64,000 bases of DNA from Pseudomonas tritici (GTDB lineage Bacteria; Pseudomonadota; Gammaproteobacteria; Pseudomonadales; Pseudomonadaceae), in assembly GCF_014268275.3 (NCBI RefSeq), contig NZ_CP077084.1, forward strand, positions 3,844,001-3,908,000, read 5' to 3'. Positions 8,330-18,522 of the stretch are shown piece by piece; the stretch's first letter is position 1; each line of letters starts with the position of its first letter. Under the pieces are notes generated by a model. It saw only the letters and a list, made by a program, of their open reading frames with translations, did no database searches and was not told the DNA's origin. A program made the position numbers and the translations under genes.

Positions 8330-8414
8330 GATGAGAGGCCTAGGCAAGCGATTCATCTGACGGTATCAGAATCCATCGCCTGGCCGGGATCAAATATGGG
8401 AGCGGCGTCGCTGG

Positions 8415-10847
8415 TTAGAAATCCACCGTCGCCGAGAGTTTGACGGTGCGCGGCTCACCCTGGGTAAGGTAATTATTGGCCGTCGACGCCGACGCCCAAT
8501 ACGCTTTGTTCGCCACGTTCTCGACGTTGGCGCGCAGGGTGATGTACTTGTCGTCGGCCTTGAAACCATAACGGGCGCCGAGATCGACACGGGTCCAGGC
8601 GGGGATGCTCAGGGTGTTGGTGGCGTTGACGTACTCGCCACCGGTGCGCAGCATCCGTGCGTTGACGGCGGCGCCCTGGATGCCGGGAATGTCCCAGTCG
8701 GCGCCGACGTTGTACTGGAAGCGCGGTACGCCGGCGGCGCGATTGCCGTCGCTGAGGCCGTTGGAGGTGTTCTTCAATTCGGTGTTCATCCAGGTCGCAC
8801 CGGCCAGCAGGCGCAGGCCGTCAATTGGTTCGCCGAAGACGTTCAACTCCACACCTTTGTTGATCTGCTCGCCGTCGACGCTGAAGGTGTCCAGGGTATT
8901 GCCGGGCAGGCGCGATGTGGCGTTGTTCGGCTGCTCGATACGGTAAACACCCAAGGTCGCACCAAAGCTGTCCCAATCCAGCTTCACCCCTGCTTCCGTC
9001 TGTTTGCTGCGGTTAGGCGCAAAGACCTCACCAGGGTTGGTGACATTGGTCAACGGCGCGGTTGGCCCCTGGGCCAGCCCTTCAATGCGGTTGGCGTAGA
9101 ACGACACGTGCTCCCACGGCTTTACCACCAGGCCATACACGGGTGTGGTGATGGTCTCGGCGTAGTTGGCATTGCGCACGCCTGTGGTGGTATTCCACGC
9201 GTCCACCTCAATGGTCTGGCGCCGCACGCCCAGGGTCAGCAACACACGATCGTCAATAAAGCCCAGGGTGTCGGACACCGCCGCGCTTTTGATGCGGTTT
9301 TTGCCGACGATGCGCGGGTCGTGGATATCACTGCCGAAGTAGGTGACAGACGGACGCGGAATCTGCACCGGGTCATACAGATTGCCCGGCTGACGATTGG
9401 CCTGCTGGATCGCTTCAAACGCCGAACGCTGCTCACCCCAGATGCCAGACAAACCGACGTTGACCTGATGAGTCACCGCCCCCGTGTTGAAATGCCCGTT
9501 CAAGCCGGCCATGGCGCTTTTGTTGTCTTCATCGTGAGGCGAGTACAAAAAGCCCACGCGACCGCTGCCATTGTTGCCCACGTACAGCGACGAATACTGA
9601 CCATTTTCCCGCGTGTGCTTGGCCCCGCCGCCCACGTAGGCCGTCCAGCTTTCATTCAGGTCGTACTCGGCATTGAACATGCCGTAGGTGTCTTCCAGCT
9701 CCGACCAGCTCCAGTCCTGGGCGTAGTTGTGCTTTGGCGATGGCGCCTCTGGCACTTGGGTGCCATTCGGGTACACCACCGAGCGGCCATTGTTGATGCG
9801 CTGTTTCTGGTAGCCGACATCGGTGGACACCCGCAGGCGATCGCCACGGTAATCCAGGGCGACGGCCACCAATTGCGAGCTTCTGAATTCATCCTCGATG
9901 GCCGTGTCGCCACCGTGCTTGGCCAGGTTAACCCGCGCGCCAAAGCGGTTGTCTTCGCCAAAACGCTGGCCCAGGTCGAGGTGGCCGCCGCTTTGACCAT
10001 CGGTAGTGGTGTCGAGGGTGACGCTGCGGGTCGGCGTGTCTTCGGCGCGCTTGGGCACCAGGTTGACGCTGCCGCCAATGCCGCTGCCCGCTGGCGATAC
10101 ACCATTGACGAACGCATTGGGGCCTTTGAACAACTCGACACGCTCCAGCGCTTCGGTGGTGATGATCTGCCGCGGCAGCACGCCGTACAGGCCGTTGAAG
10201 GCAATGTCATCGGTGTTCAGCGGCAGGCCGCGAATGGTAAACACCTGGGAGAAATTGCCGAAGCCTGACGATTGGCGCACCGACGCGTCATTGAGCAGCA
10301 CATCCCCCACGGTGCGCGCCTGCTGGTCGGCAATGGTCTTGGCGGTGTAGCTGACCACGCTGAATGGCACGTCATTGATTGAGCGATTACCCAACACCCC
10401 CAAACGCGCCGAACGCGCGACCTGGCCACCGGCATAGGTGTCGGCCTGCGCCCCGCTCTCGCCGCTGATAGTGGTCGCGCCCAGCTCCAGCGCATCGCCA
10501 GTGGCCTGGGGCACTACGGTGTAGCCATTCGCGCCAGTGTTTTGCAGGGTATAGCCGCTGCCTTGCAGCAGCTGCATAAAACCCGATTGCGCGGTATAGC
10601 CGCCCTGTAAACCGGCGCTTTGCTGGTCATTGAGCAGTGTGGAATCAAACGACAACGGCACCCCGGACAACGCCGCGAACTGCGCCAACACATTGCCCAA
10701 GGGGCCCGGCGCGAGGCTGTAGCTGCGTACTGCGCTGGTCGACGCCGCGTCCGCTGCCACGGCACTGTGCAACGGTGCGATCGCCGCCAGGGCAACAGCC
10801 AGGCTCAAGGCCTTCAAAGGGCGGATGGGATGCGGTGTGAAGGTCAT
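8415..10847 (-). CDS. TonB-dependent siderophore receptor with STN signalling domain
   Basis: 810 residues. Signal peptide to about residue 32, an STN domain (SYSLAPGPLGNVLAQF onward, 42-110) that talks to an inner-membrane FecR regulator, a TonB-box-like ELGATTISG near 122, a plug domain with FTIRGLPLNTDD near 205, then a 22-strand barrel ending in the aromatic terminus KLSATVDF. This is a ferric-siderophore transducer receptor of the FpvA/FiuA/FoxA class. Gene order sigma-FecR-receptor and overall look resemble the fiuI-fiuR-fiuA ferrichrome system of P. aeruginosa, but ligand identity is inference. It lies 90 bases after the FecR gene. Confidence 0.9.
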   Translation of the reverse strand: MTFTPHPIRPLKALSLAVALAAIAPLHSAVAADAASTSAVRSYSLAPGPLGNVLAQFAALSGVPLSFDSTLLNDQQSAGLQGGYTAQSGFMQLLQGSGYTLQNTGANGYTVVPQATGDALELGATTISGESGAQADTYAGGQVARSARLGVLGNRSINDVPFSVVSYTAKTIADQQARTVGDVLLNDASVRQSSGFGNFSQVFTIRGLPLNTDDIAFNGLYGVLPRQIITTEALERVELFKGPNAFVNGVSPAGSGIGGSVNLVPKRAEDTPTRSVTLDTTTDGQSGGHLDLGQRFGEDNRFGARVNLAKHGGDTAIEDEFRSSQLVAVALDYRGDRLRVSTDVGYQKQRINNGRSVVYPNGTQVPEAPSPKHNYAQDWSWSELEDTYGMFNAEYDLNESWTAYVGGGAKHTRENGQYSSLYVGNNGSGRVGFLYSPHDEDNKSAMAGLNGHFNTGAVTHQVNVGLSGIWGEQRSAFEAIQQANRQPGNLYDPVQIPRPSVTYFGSDIHDPRIVGKNRIKSAAVSDTLGFIDDRVLLTLGVRRQTIEVDAWNTTTGVRNANYAETITTPVYGLVVKPWEHVSFYANRIEGLAQGPTAPLTNVTNPGEVFAPNRSKQTEAGVKLDWDSFGATLGVYRIEQPNNATSRLPGNTLDTFSVDGEQINKGVELNVFGEPIDGLRLLAGATWMNTELKNTSNGLSDGNRAAGVPRFQYNVGADWDIPGIQGAAVNARMLRTGGEYVNATNTLSIPAWTRVDLGARYGFKADDKYITLRANVENVANKAYWASASTANNYLTQGEPRTVKLSATVDF

Positions 10848-10937
10848 GGGAATTCCTGTCGGCGCGGTACAAATGTTGAGGGTTCTCCTCTACACCGGGC
10901 GACAACTGAAAAGGTATCAGCGAAAAATGAAAAAATT

Positions 10938-11891
10938 TCAGCGCGGTTCGAGGGTCACCCAGTAACCGGTCAGGCTGCTGACTTTGATCGGCAGGGTTTC
11001 CTGCAACAGGCGTAGGCTGGCGTCGGTGTCACGCAAGGGGAATGCCCCGGACACGGTCAACCCGGCCACACTGTCGTGGCAACGCAACACGCCATGGCGA
11101 TAGCGCCCCAGTTCATCGAGCAAATCCGCCAGGCGCATCTGCTGGGCCAGCAGCATGCCGCTCTGCCAGGTCGTCGCGCTGATATCCAGCGGCTGCACTG
11201 CGGCGACGCCGTCACTGCCAAAGGCACTTTGCTCGCCGGCCTTGAGGATCAACCCACGACTGGCGCGCTGCGGCAGCATTTCCACCGCGCCGTCGAGCAC
11301 AGCCACGCGGCTGCTCTGCTCGCCGACCCGCACGCTGAAATGCGTCCCCAGCGCACGGGCGGTGCCGTGGCGGGTCTGCACGACAAACGGTCGAGGTGTC
11401 GGCGCGGGGTCTTTGGCGGTGGTGATCATCACCTCGCCTTGCAGCAACTCGAGGCGCCGCACCTGGTCGGTGAAGGCGATATTCAGCGAGCTGGCGGTGT
11501 TGATCAACAGGCGCGTGCCGTCGGGCAACATGAGATTGCGTTGCTCGCCGACGGCGGTGTGCTGGTCGGCGGTCCACGGTTGCCAAGGCTTGTGCCGATA
11601 GGCCAGCCAAGTCGCCGGCGCCGCCAGCAGCAACAGCCCGAGGGCCTGGCGGCGTCCGAGGGCTTGCTTGCGGCCGATGCATTTGAGGGTGTCGCCGGCA
11701 ATCGCAGCCGGCACGCTGTTGAAATCCCCCAGAATCGCCTGCGCCCGTTGCCACGCCTGGGCGTGCTGGGCGCTGCGGCCCTGCCATTGGGCGATGGCGC
11801 GGCGGTCTTCATCGGTGGCGCTGCCGGACTGCAACTGCACCATCCAGTCAGCGGCTTCGCCGAGGATCAGCGGGTCAATGGCGGGGGTCAT
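10938..11891 (-). CDS. FecR-family anti-sigma / sigma regulator
   Basis: 317 residues from the ATG at 11891, which overlaps the sigma gene stop by four bases (ATGA), implying translational coupling. Order: cytoplasmic DUF4880 sigma-binding segment (EAADWMVQLQSG), one membrane helix (ALGLLLLAAPATWLAY, about residues 83-98), a periplasmic FecR domain, and a C-terminal STN-like fold (LADLLDELGRYRHGVL) that contacts the receptor. It passes the receptor's occupancy signal to the ECF sigma factor, often through regulated proteolysis. Confidence 0.9.
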   Translation of the reverse strand: MTPAIDPLILGEAADWMVQLQSGSATDEDRRAIAQWQGRSAQHAQAWQRAQAILGDFNSVPAAIAGDTLKCIGRKQALGRRQALGLLLLAAPATWLAYRHKPWQPWTADQHTAVGEQRNLMLPDGTRLLINTASSLNIAFTDQVRRLELLQGEVMITTAKDPAPTPRPFVVQTRHGTARALGTHFSVRVGEQSSRVAVLDGAVEMLPQRASRGLILKAGEQSAFGSDGVAAVQPLDISATTWQSGMLLAQQMRLADLLDELGRYRHGVLRCHDSVAGLTVSGAFPLRDTDASLRLLQETLPIKVSSLTGYWVTLEPR

Positions 11892-12385
11892 GCCACGCTC
11901 AGGCACGCAAGGAAGGCCTCGCGCATATAGCGTTTGACCGAGACCAGCGACACCGCTAACTCATCGGCTATCTGCTGGTAAGTCAGGCCGTCGATCTGCG
12001 ACATCAGGAAGGCTCGGCGAGTCTTGTCCGGTAAATCGCGCAGCATGGCTTCGATACGGTACAGCGCCTCCAGGATCAGCCAGCGGGTTTCCGGCGACGG
12101 CACTTCCTGCTCCGGCAAGTGCGCGATGGTTTCCAGATAGGCGCGCTCAACTTCCTGGCGACGCCAGCTGTCGATCATCAAGCCCTTGGCGATATGGGTG
12201 AGCAACGCGCGCGGCTCAGTGCCGAACCCGGCGCCGTTCTGACGGGTCAGCAGGCGCATAAAGGTGTCATGGGCCAGGTCGGCCGCGTCGCTGGCATTGC
12301 CCAACTTGCGGTCGAGCCAGCGGTACAACCATCCGTGGTGTTCGCAGTACAGGTCCTGAATGGGCAGATTGACGGGGGACGACAT
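11888..12385 (-). CDS. ECF sigma factor, iron-starvation (FecI/FiuI-like)
   Basis: 165 residues from the ATG at 12385. Region 2 is seen as LYRWLDRKLGNASDAADLAHD, and region 4 as LTYQQIADELAVSLVSVKRYM with the helix-turn-helix that reads the -35 element. FecI-type sigmas direct RNA polymerase to the promoter of their receptor gene, here the TonB receptor two genes downstream. An open extension to 12499 precedes the start but lacks conserved content. An AT-rich imperfect palindrome upstream could be a Fur site. Confidence 0.9.
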   Translation of the reverse strand: MSSPVNLPIQDLYCEHHGWLYRWLDRKLGNASDAADLAHDTFMRLLTRQNGAGFGTEPRALLTHIAKGLMIDSWRRQEVERAYLETIAHLPEQEVPSPETRWLILEALYRIEAMLRDLPDKTRRAFLMSQIDGLTYQQIADELAVSLVSVKRYMREAFLACLSVA

Positions 12386-12415
12386 GCGAGTCACCGGCAC
12401 AGGGGCCAAGGAGTA

Positions 12416-12439
12416 ATTAAGAATTGATCGCATTCTAAT
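12416..12439 (-). promoter_or_regulatory. Candidate Fur box upstream of the ECF sigma gene
   Basis: The stretch reads attaagaattgatcgcattc then taat: arms AGAAT and ATTCT face each other around seven bases in an otherwise GC-rich neighbourhood, 31-54 bases upstream of the sigma start. Iron-starvation sigma genes are normally Fur-repressed. The match to the 19-base Fur consensus is weak, so this is a suggestion from position and composition only. Confidence 0.3.
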
Positions 12440-12519
12440 CCGCGCAACGAATCGCGGCAACGCGCAAATTAATGTTATAGGATAACGCGCCATTTCCACC
12501 CTGCCCTGTGACCCTGCCC

Positions 12520-13674
12520 ATGACCGATGCTGTTCCGCTACGCCAACGCCTGCTTTCCATCGACGCCCTGCGCGGCTTGGTGATCCTGTTCATGCTGCTG
12601 GACCACGTGCGCGAAACGTTCCTGTTGCACCGCCAGGTCGGCGACCCGATGACCATCGACAGCACCGAGCCCGCACTGTTTATCAGCCGCACCCTCGCCC
12701 ACCTGTGTGCGCCAGTGTTTGTGTTGCTCACGGGTTTGTCGGCCTGGCTGTACGGCCAGAAATACCAGGGCCGCCGCGATGTCTCGGCGTTCCTGTTCAA
12801 GCGCGGGCTGTTCCTGGTGGTGCTGGAATTTACCCTGGTCAACTTCGCCTGGACCTTCCAGCTGCCGCCCAGCGTGATCTATATGCAGGTGATCTGGGCG
12901 ATTGGCGTGAGCATGATCGCCCTGGCCGCGCTGGTGTGGTTGCCGCGTCCGGCGTTGATCGTGTTGGCGGTGGTGATCATCGCCGGGCATAACCTGCTGG
13001 ATGGGCTGCATTTCGACGCGGGTTCGGCGTTGCATATTCCGTGGACGATCCTGCATGAGCGCAACTGGATCGACGTGGGCGACTCGCTGCGACTGCGCAC
13101 CACTTATCCGGTGCTGCCGTGGATCGGTGTGATTGCCCTGGGTTACGGCTTGGGCCCGCTGTTTGCCAATGGCATGCAACCGGCGTTTCGCCAACGTTAT
13201 CTGTTGCTGGGCGGTGTGGGTGCGTTGGTGGGGTTTGTGGTAGTGCGCGCGGCCAATGGTTATGGCGAGAAGCCCTGGCAGGCGTATGACAGTGGCGTGC
13301 AGACGTTGATGAGCTTTTTCAACGTCACCAAGTACCCGCCTTCGCTGTTGTTTTTGGCGCTGACATTGGGGATTGGGTTGTTGCTGTTGCTGGCGTTTGA
13401 ACGTGCGGGGCAGAAACGCTGGATTGGCGTGCTCGCCACGTTCGGGGCTGCGCCGATGTTCTTTTATTTACTGCATCTGTATGTGTTGAAAGTGCTGTAT
13501 GTCGCGTGTGTGGCGTTGTTTGGCCTGAACCATGGCAACTACTTTGGGTTCGACGGCATGGGCGCGATATGGCTAATGGCGCTGTTGTTGCCCCTGGGGC
13601 TCTACCTGCCAGTGCGCTGGTTCGCCGGGCTAAAAGCGCGGCGCCGCGACCTGGCCTGGCTCAAATACCTGTAG
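12520..13674 (+). CDS. DUF1624 / heparan-alpha-glucosaminide acetyltransferase-like membrane protein
   Basis: 384 residues from the ATG at 12520; a GTG at 12508 is also possible, and neither has a strong ribosome site. The N terminus RLLSIDALRGLVILFMLLDH carries the Arg-Gly and Asp-His pattern of the family, followed by about ten membrane helices (for example ALIVLAVVIIAGHNLL, YLLLGGVGALVGFVVV, APMFFYLLHLYVLKVLYVA). Relatives transfer acyl groups across the inner membrane or are related to YeiB; the substrate is not known. Divergent from the iron sigma gene, followed by a REPIN. Confidence 0.8.
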   Translation: MTDAVPLRQRLLSIDALRGLVILFMLLDHVRETFLLHRQVGDPMTIDSTEPALFISRTLAHLCAPVFVLLTGLSAWLYGQKYQGRRDVSAFLFKRGLFLVVLEFTLVNFAWTFQLPPSVIYMQVIWAIGVSMIALAALVWLPRPALIVLAVVIIAGHNLLDGLHFDAGSALHIPWTILHERNWIDVGDSLRLRTTYPVLPWIGVIALGYGLGPLFANGMQPAFRQRYLLLGGVGALVGFVVVRAANGYGEKPWQAYDSGVQTLMSFFNVTKYPPSLLFLALTLGIGLLLLLAFERAGQKRWIGVLATFGAAPMFFYLLHLYVLKVLYVACVALFGLNHGNYFGFDGMGAIWLMALLLPLGLYLPVRWFAGLKARRRDLAWLKYL

Positions 13675-13692
13675 CGCCCCGGTTGCTTTTCT

Positions 13693-13777
13693 GTGGGAGC
13701 TGGCTTACCTGCGATTGCATCACCGCGGTATCACGTTAGACCGAGGTGCCTGCATCGCAGGCAAGCCAGCTCCCACA
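13693..13777. repeat. REPIN, gtgggagctgg family
   Basis: Arms gtgggagctggcttacctgc and its inverted partner ending caagccagctcccac, 85 bases in all, between the convergent membrane protein and metE. It probably folds as one long hairpin and may end transcription from both sides. Confidence 0.8.
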
Positions 13778-13802
13778 TTTTTGACCGTGTTCTACTCAGG
13801 AA

Positions 13803-16091
13803 TCAGGCCAGTTCGGCGCGCAGTTGACGGGCGGCCGTCACCATGTGGATCAACGCCGCCTCAGTCTCCGGCCAGCCACGGGTTTTCAACCCACAATCCG
13901 GGTTCACCCACAACCGCTCAGCCGGAATCCGCTTCGCCGCCTTGCGCAACAGATTGGCCATCTCCGAAGCCTCCGGCACGCGCGGCGAGTGGATGTCATA
14001 CACGCCCGGCCCAATGTCATTCGGGTAAGCGAAGGCTTCAAACGCATCCAGCAACTCCATATCCGAACGTGACGTCTCGATGGTGATCACGTCAGCATCC
14101 ATCGCCGCGATGCTTTCGATCACATCGTTGAATTCGCTGTAGCACATGTGGGTGTGGATCTGGGTTTCGTCACGCACACCCGAGGCGCACAGGCGGAACA
14201 CTTCGGTGGCCCAATCCAGATAAGGCTGCCACTGCGCCTGGCGTAGCGGCAGGCCTTCGCGGAATGCGGCTTCGTCGATCTGCACGATCTTGATGCCGGC
14301 GGCTTCCAGGTCCACCACTTCATCACGAATGGCGAGGGCCAGTTGACGGGCCTGCGCTTCGCGGCTCACGTCTTCGCGGGGGAACGACCACATCAGCATC
14401 GTCACCGGGCCGGTCAGCATGCCCTTCATCACCTTGCCTGTCAGGCCTTGGGCGTAGCGTATCCACTCCACGGTCATGGCTTTCGGGCGGCTCAAGTCGC
14501 CCACAATCACCGCCGGTTTCACGCAGCGCGAACCATAGCTCTGCACCCAGCCGAAGCGGGTGAATGCATAGCCGTCCAGTTGCTCGGCGAAGTACTCGAC
14601 CATGTCGTTACGCTCGGCTTCACCGTGCACCAGCACGTCCAGGCCGAGGTTTTCCTGCACCTCCACGGCGTGCTTGATCTCGCTGTGCATGGCTTCGACG
14701 TATTCGGCTTCGCTCAGTTTTCCAGCCTTGTACGACTGACGCGCCAGGCGAATCGACGCGGTCTGCGGGAACGAACCGATGGTGGTGGTCGGGAACAGCG
14801 GCAGGTTGAGGCCGGCCCGTTGCTTCTCGATGCGCTGGGCAAACACTGACTGGCGCTGGCTGTCCCTGGCGGTAATGGCGGCGACACGGGCCTGCACCGC
14901 AGGTTTATGGATACGCGGCGACGCGGCGCGGGCCGCTTGTACGGTGCGGCTCTCAGCCAGGGCAGCCAGTACGTTTGGCGCTTCTGGCACGTCGACCGCA
15001 CGTGCCAACACGGCGACTTCAGCGCACTTCTGCACGGCAAACGCCAGCCAGCTTTTCAGCTCAGAATCCAATTTGTCTTCACGGCCTACATCCACCGGGC
15101 TGTGCAACAAGGAACAGGACGGCGCAACCCACAACCGATCACCCAGTTTCTCATGGGCGTGCTGCAAGGTAGCCAAGGCCTTTTCCAGGTCGCAACGCCA
15201 GACGTTACGGCCGTTGACCACGCCCAGGGACAGCACCTTATACGCCGGCAGGCGGTCGAGGATGGTCGGGTACTGGTCCGGCGCACGCACCAGGTCGATG
15301 TGCAGGCCATCCACCGGCAAGTTGGCGGCCAGACCGAGGTTCTCTTCCAGACCACCGAAGTAAGTCGCCACCAGCTTTTTCAACGGGTCGCGCTGGATCT
15401 GGTTGTAGGCACGTTCAAAGGCGTTTTTCCAATCCTGCGGCAGGTCCAGCACCAGGATCGGCTCGTCGATCTGCACCCATTCCACGCCCAGTTCTGCCAG
15501 GCGCTGGAAGATCTGGCCGTACAGCGGCAGCAGGCGGTCAAGCAAATCGAGCTTGTCGAAATCACCACCCTTGGCCTTGCCCAGCCACAGGTAAGTCAGC
15601 GGGCCGATCACTACCGGCTTGACGTTGTGGCCCAGCTCGTGGGCTTCCTGGACTTCTTCGAACAACTGATCCCAACCCAGGTGAAACTGCTGGTCAGCAC
15701 TGAATTCAGGCACCAGATAGTGGTAATTGGTATCGAACCACTTGGTCATTTCCTGGGCGTGGGCACTGCCGCAGCAGCTGTCGCTGACACCACGGGCCAT
15801 GCCAAACAGGGTCTGCAGGGTGGCTATGCCATCCGCCGGGCGGAACCGCTCCGGGATCACACCGAACATCAGCGAGTGGGTCAGTACCTGGTCGTACCAG
15901 GCGAAGTCACCGGCTGGCAGCAGTTCAATGCCGGCCTGTTTTTGCAGGTCCCAGTGGGTCTTGCGCAGATCACGGCCAACGGCGCGGAGGCCGGCTTCGT
16001 CGAGCTCACCCTTCCAGAACGCTTCCTGCGCTTTTTTCAATTCACGATCGCGTCCAATGCGCGGAAAACCAAGGGAATGAGCGACTGCCAT
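13803..16091 (-). CDS. metE: Cobalamin-independent methionine synthase
   Basis: 762 residues, standard MetE length. It transfers a methyl group from 5-methyltetrahydropteroyltriglutamate to homocysteine in the cytosol. N-terminal [15 protein letters not shown] and [12 protein letters not shown]-terminal catalytic half with [15 protein letters not shown], the zinc ligands in [12 protein letters not shown] (His and Cys) and the last zinc Cys in [10 protein letters not shown]. All expected residues are present. Monocistronic. No cobalamin or SAM riboswitch fits in the 109-base gap before the REPIN; a MetR-like site lies upstream. Confidence 0.97.
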   Translation of the reverse strand: MAVAHSLGFPRIGRDRELKKAQEAFWKGELDEAGLRAVGRDLRKTHWDLQKQAGIELLPAGDFAWYDQVLTHSLMFGVIPERFRPADGIATLQTLFGMARGVSDSCCGSAHAQEMTKWFDTNYHYLVPEFSADQQFHLGWDQLFEEVQEAHELGHNVKPVVIGPLTYLWLGKAKGGDFDKLDLLDRLLPLYGQIFQRLAELGVEWVQIDEPILVLDLPQDWKNAFERAYNQIQRDPLKKLVATYFGGLEENLGLAANLPVDGLHIDLVRAPDQYPTILDRLPAYKVLSLGVVNGRNVWRCDLEKALATLQHAHEKLGDRLWVAPSCSLLHSPVDVGREDKLDSELKSWLAFAVQKCAEVAVLARAVDVPEAPNVLAALAESRTVQAARAASPRIHKPAVQARVAAITARDSQRQSVFAQRIEKQRAGLNLPLFPTTTIGSFPQTASIRLARQSYKAGKLSEAEYVEAMHSEIKHAVEVQENLGLDVLVHGEAERNDMVEYFAEQLDGYAFTRFGWVQSYGSRCVKPAVIVGDLSRPKAMTVEWIRYAQGLTGKVMKGMLTGPVTMLMWSFPREDVSREAQARQLALAIRDEVVDLEAAGIKIVQIDEAAFREGLPLRQAQWQPYLDWATEVFRLCASGVRDETQIHTHMCYSEFNDVIESIAAMDADVITIETSRSDMELLDAFEAFAYPNDIGPGVYDIHSPRVPEASEMANLLRKAAKRIPAERLWVNPDCGLKTRGWPETEAALIHMVTAARQLRAELA

Positions 16092-16146
16092 GACTTACAA
16101 CTCCAATGTCAATATTTATGGAGCTATTGTCGGCAGATGGAGATAG

Positions 16147-16159
16147 TGAAACAAACTCA
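16147..16159 (-). promoter_or_regulatory. Candidate MetR-binding site upstream of metE
   Basis: TGAA-acaaa-CTCA matches the MetR consensus TGAA-N5-TTCA at seven of eight fixed positions, 56-68 bases upstream of the metE start. MetR activates metE in enterobacteria and pseudomonads using homocysteine. No metR gene is adjacent in this window. Confidence 0.35.
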
Positions 16160-16199
16160 TTTTATTCGAGATGATCACAAGATCTGCTCATGTTGGTAG

Positions 16200-16331
16200 G
16201 TAGTGAGCGGGCTTGCCCCGCGCTGGCCGGCGAAGCCGCCCCAATAAATCCACCTCGGTTTTTCAGAAAGATTGCGGCGCCTGGGTTTAGGGCGGCTTCG
16301 CCACCCAGCGCGGGGCAAGCCCGCTCACTAC
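16200..16331. repeat. REPIN, gtagtgagcggg family
   Basis: Inverted arms start gtagtgagcgggcttgcccc and end caagcccgctcactac, with inner arms ggcgaagccgcc and ggcggcttcgcc. Same family as the copy at 1527-1660. Located between the divergent metE and GNAT genes. Confidence 0.85.
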
Positions 16332-16408
16332 AGGGGCGGCTACCGCATTTGATCTTCTGGGTTTTCAGGGTTGTAATCGCGTGGGTATTTATCAAGAGCA
16401 GAATTAGC

Positions 16409-16894
16409 ATGGATGCCACCAACCACAGCCATTCCAGAAAATGCCAGGACAACCTTCCTTCGATACGCAAACTCGAACGACTTCCAGAACAGATCCGTAA
16501 CTTGGAAGCCCAAGCTATCGCCGAAGGTTTCAGATTCCTGACGCGCCTGATTACCGAGTGGGACGACCACGCCAACCGATTCGACCAACCGGGCGAGTGC
16601 CTGTTGGGCGTATTTTGTGAAGGGCAACTGGTCGCAATCGGCGGCCTTAACTGTGACCCGTATGCACCTCCAGGCACGGGACGACTCCGCCGCGTGTACG
16701 TTGCGCCCGCCGTACGCGGTCGCAATGTCGGAAAAGCACTGGTGCAACAGCTGCTGGAACATGCCCGCGCGCAGTTCCAATCGGTTCGCCTGTCGACCGA
16801 TACGCCCGAAGCCGCAGCGTTTTATCTTCGCTGTGGCTTTCATCAGGTGGCGGATGACACGGCAACGCATGCAAAGGCACTGAAGCGTTGCTGA
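16409..16894 (+). CDS. GNAT-family N-acetyltransferase
   Basis: 161 residues from the ATG at 16409; the same frame is open back to 16190 but that part is REPIN DNA. The acetyl-CoA loop is seen in RLRRVYVAPAVRGRNVGKAL (about 97-116: V-x-x-x-x-R-G-x-x-x-G), followed by helix VQQLLEHARA and the closing AAAFYLRCGFHQV. The acceptor is unknown. Codon use is similar to neighbours. It stands alone between two repeats. Confidence 0.85.
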   Translation: MDATNHSHSRKCQDNLPSIRKLERLPEQIRNLEAQAIAEGFRFLTRLITEWDDHANRFDQPGECLLGVFCEGQLVAIGGLNCDPYAPPGTGRLRRVYVAPAVRGRNVGKALVQQLLEHARAQFQSVRLSTDTPEAAAFYLRCGFHQVADDTATHAKALKRC

Positions 16895-16928
16895 GACGGA
16901 CACTGTCCGTTCAGCAACATCGATCAAC

Positions 16929-17040
16929 TGTGGGAGTTGTCGAACTTCAGCGAGGCTGCGATGGCGGTGTGTCAGGCGGCATCTCTATCGGCAATGCCGC
17001 CGTCATCGCGGCCTCGCTGGGGCTCGACGGCTCCCACATT
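16929..17040. repeat. Degenerate REPIN, variant with gcgaggctgcg core
   Basis: Outer arms tgtgggagttgtcgaacttc and gggctcgacggctcccacat are imperfectly inverted, inner arms gcgatggcggtg and gccgccgtcatcgc. The gcgaggctgcg core links it to the palindrome nested at 59403-59495. Confidence 0.65.
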
Positions 17041-17065
17041 GGTTTTTGCAGAGCTTTGAGAGTAA

Positions 17066-18385
17066 TTACATCAACGGAATCGAATAACTCACGAACAGCC
17101 GATTCTGGTCCTGATCCCGTGCGACCTCGCTGCGCGAAACCCCATTACGCCAGCCAAACCCAACGTTCTTGAACGTACCGCTCTGCACCACGTAATCCAG
17201 GGAAATATCCCGCTCCCATTCGCTGGCATCGTTGCCACTGGCGGTAAGGATATGGTCGCCTTTCAAGTACATCAGCGACGCCTTCAAACCCGGCACGCCG
17301 AGCGACGCGAAGTCATAGGCATATTGCGCAAACGCGGTGCGCTCGCCGGCCTGGATGAAGGTCTGCACGGTGCGGTCGGTGTAAAGGTACAGGCTGGAAC
17401 CACCCTCCCCTTTATTCACCAGGCCGCCCTGGTTGAGTTGGGCGAAGTTGCTGTCGTCCGAGACTTGCTGGTAACCGGCAGTAATCGCGTGCGGGCCCAG
17501 GGAATAGATGAACGCTGCGCTCCAGGTGTTGTTGTCGATTTCACCTGTGCCGTTCTTGGTATAACCGCCAAGTTTGTAGCCTTCGGCACGACCGGCGACG
17601 GTGCTGTTTTTGCCGTCGGACGTGGTTTTGAAGTAACGCAGGTCAGTCTTCAGCGAGCCGTATTCGCCGAGCGGCAACACGTGGATCAGCCCGGCAAAGT
17701 GCTGTTGGTAATAGTCTTCAAGGTTGGCGTAGTAGTACTGGACCATCAGGTCCTTGGTCACTTGGTAGTCGGCACCGGCGTAGTTGAATTTGTTGCTTTC
17801 CTGAGTGCCACCCGCCGCGGCCAGGCCGCTGCGATCACTGGAGCCTCGACCGGTGGTGTGTTGCAGTTGGCCGCCGACCAGGGTCAGGTTGTCGATGTCC
17901 TTGCTGGTGATTTGCCCGCCTTCGAACGACTGCGGTAACAGGCGCCCATCGTTGCTCACCAGGATCGGCAGGTTCGGTCGCAGGTAACCGTAGCGCGCCT
18001 CGGTCTTGGCGAAACGCGCCTTAGCGGTGGCGCCGCCACGGCTCCAGCTATCGGCGGCCTTACCGTCGTCGTTGGGGATCATCGAGCTGCCCACATGGCG
18101 GCCGGCGCCGCTATCGAGGGTCAGGCCGAGCATGCCGACCGCATCCAGACCAAACCCCACCGTGCCATCGGTAAAGCCTGACTGATAGTTAAGGATAAAC
18201 GCCTGGCCCCACTCTTCGGTCTTGGACGGTGCGGCGGCGCCGTCACGGTTGTCGTTGTTGAAGTAGAAGTTGCGCATGCTCACGTTGGCTTTACTGTCAC
18301 TCAAGAAATCAGCCGAGGCCAAGGGGCTCAGGGCAATGCCCAGGCCGCCGGTCAATACGCTTATTACATTCAAAGTGGCTTTCAT
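17066..18385 (-). CDS. OprD-family outer-membrane porin
   Basis: 439 residues from the ATG at 18385 with GGAG upstream. Signal peptide ending near SPLASA, then the family's first strands with ADFLSDSKANVSMRNFYFN and EEWGQAFILNYQSGFT, and a C-terminal strand DQNRLFVSYSIPLM. OprD/Opd porins are 18-stranded channels taking up basic amino acids, aromatic acids or other small carboxylates; the ligand cannot be read from sequence by eye. Single gene, tail to tail with the GNAT/REP region. Confidence 0.92.
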   Translation of the reverse strand: MKATLNVISVLTGGLGIALSPLASADFLSDSKANVSMRNFYFNNDNRDGAAAPSKTEEWGQAFILNYQSGFTDGTVGFGLDAVGMLGLTLDSGAGRHVGSSMIPNDDGKAADSWSRGGATAKARFAKTEARYGYLRPNLPILVSNDGRLLPQSFEGGQITSKDIDNLTLVGGQLQHTTGRGSSDRSGLAAAGGTQESNKFNYAGADYQVTKDLMVQYYYANLEDYYQQHFAGLIHVLPLGEYGSLKTDLRYFKTTSDGKNSTVAGRAEGYKLGGYTKNGTGEIDNNTWSAAFIYSLGPHAITAGYQQVSDDSNFAQLNQGGLVNKGEGGSSLYLYTDRTVQTFIQAGERTAFAQYAYDFASLGVPGLKASLMYLKGDHILTASGNDASEWERDISLDYVVQSGTFKNVGFGWRNGVSRSEVARDQDQNRLFVSYSIPLM

Positions 18386-18522
18386 CAGGACGAACTCCGG
18401 CGCGGAATCCAAGTTCCGGGCGCAAAAAATGGGCAGCAGGAAGCACGCGGCCAAACTCGGCTTGGCCGGTGCGTTAACTAACGTTTACGACTTAGTTGCG
18501 CGAAGTGAACCTCCGTAAAACC

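Noticed and set aside
9108..10268. 386-codon plus-strand frame opposite the TonB receptor gene
   Set aside because: Antisense shadow; the receptor frame shows all domains.
14907..16199. 430-codon plus-strand frame opposite metE
   Set aside because: Antisense shadow of metE without any recognisable motif.
16092..16200. Cobalamin or SAM riboswitch before metE
   Set aside because: Only 109 bases are available before the REPIN and no such fold is visible.
16190..16408. N-terminal extension of the GNAT protein
   Set aside because: The extra codons are read from REPIN DNA and precede the start of the conserved domain.
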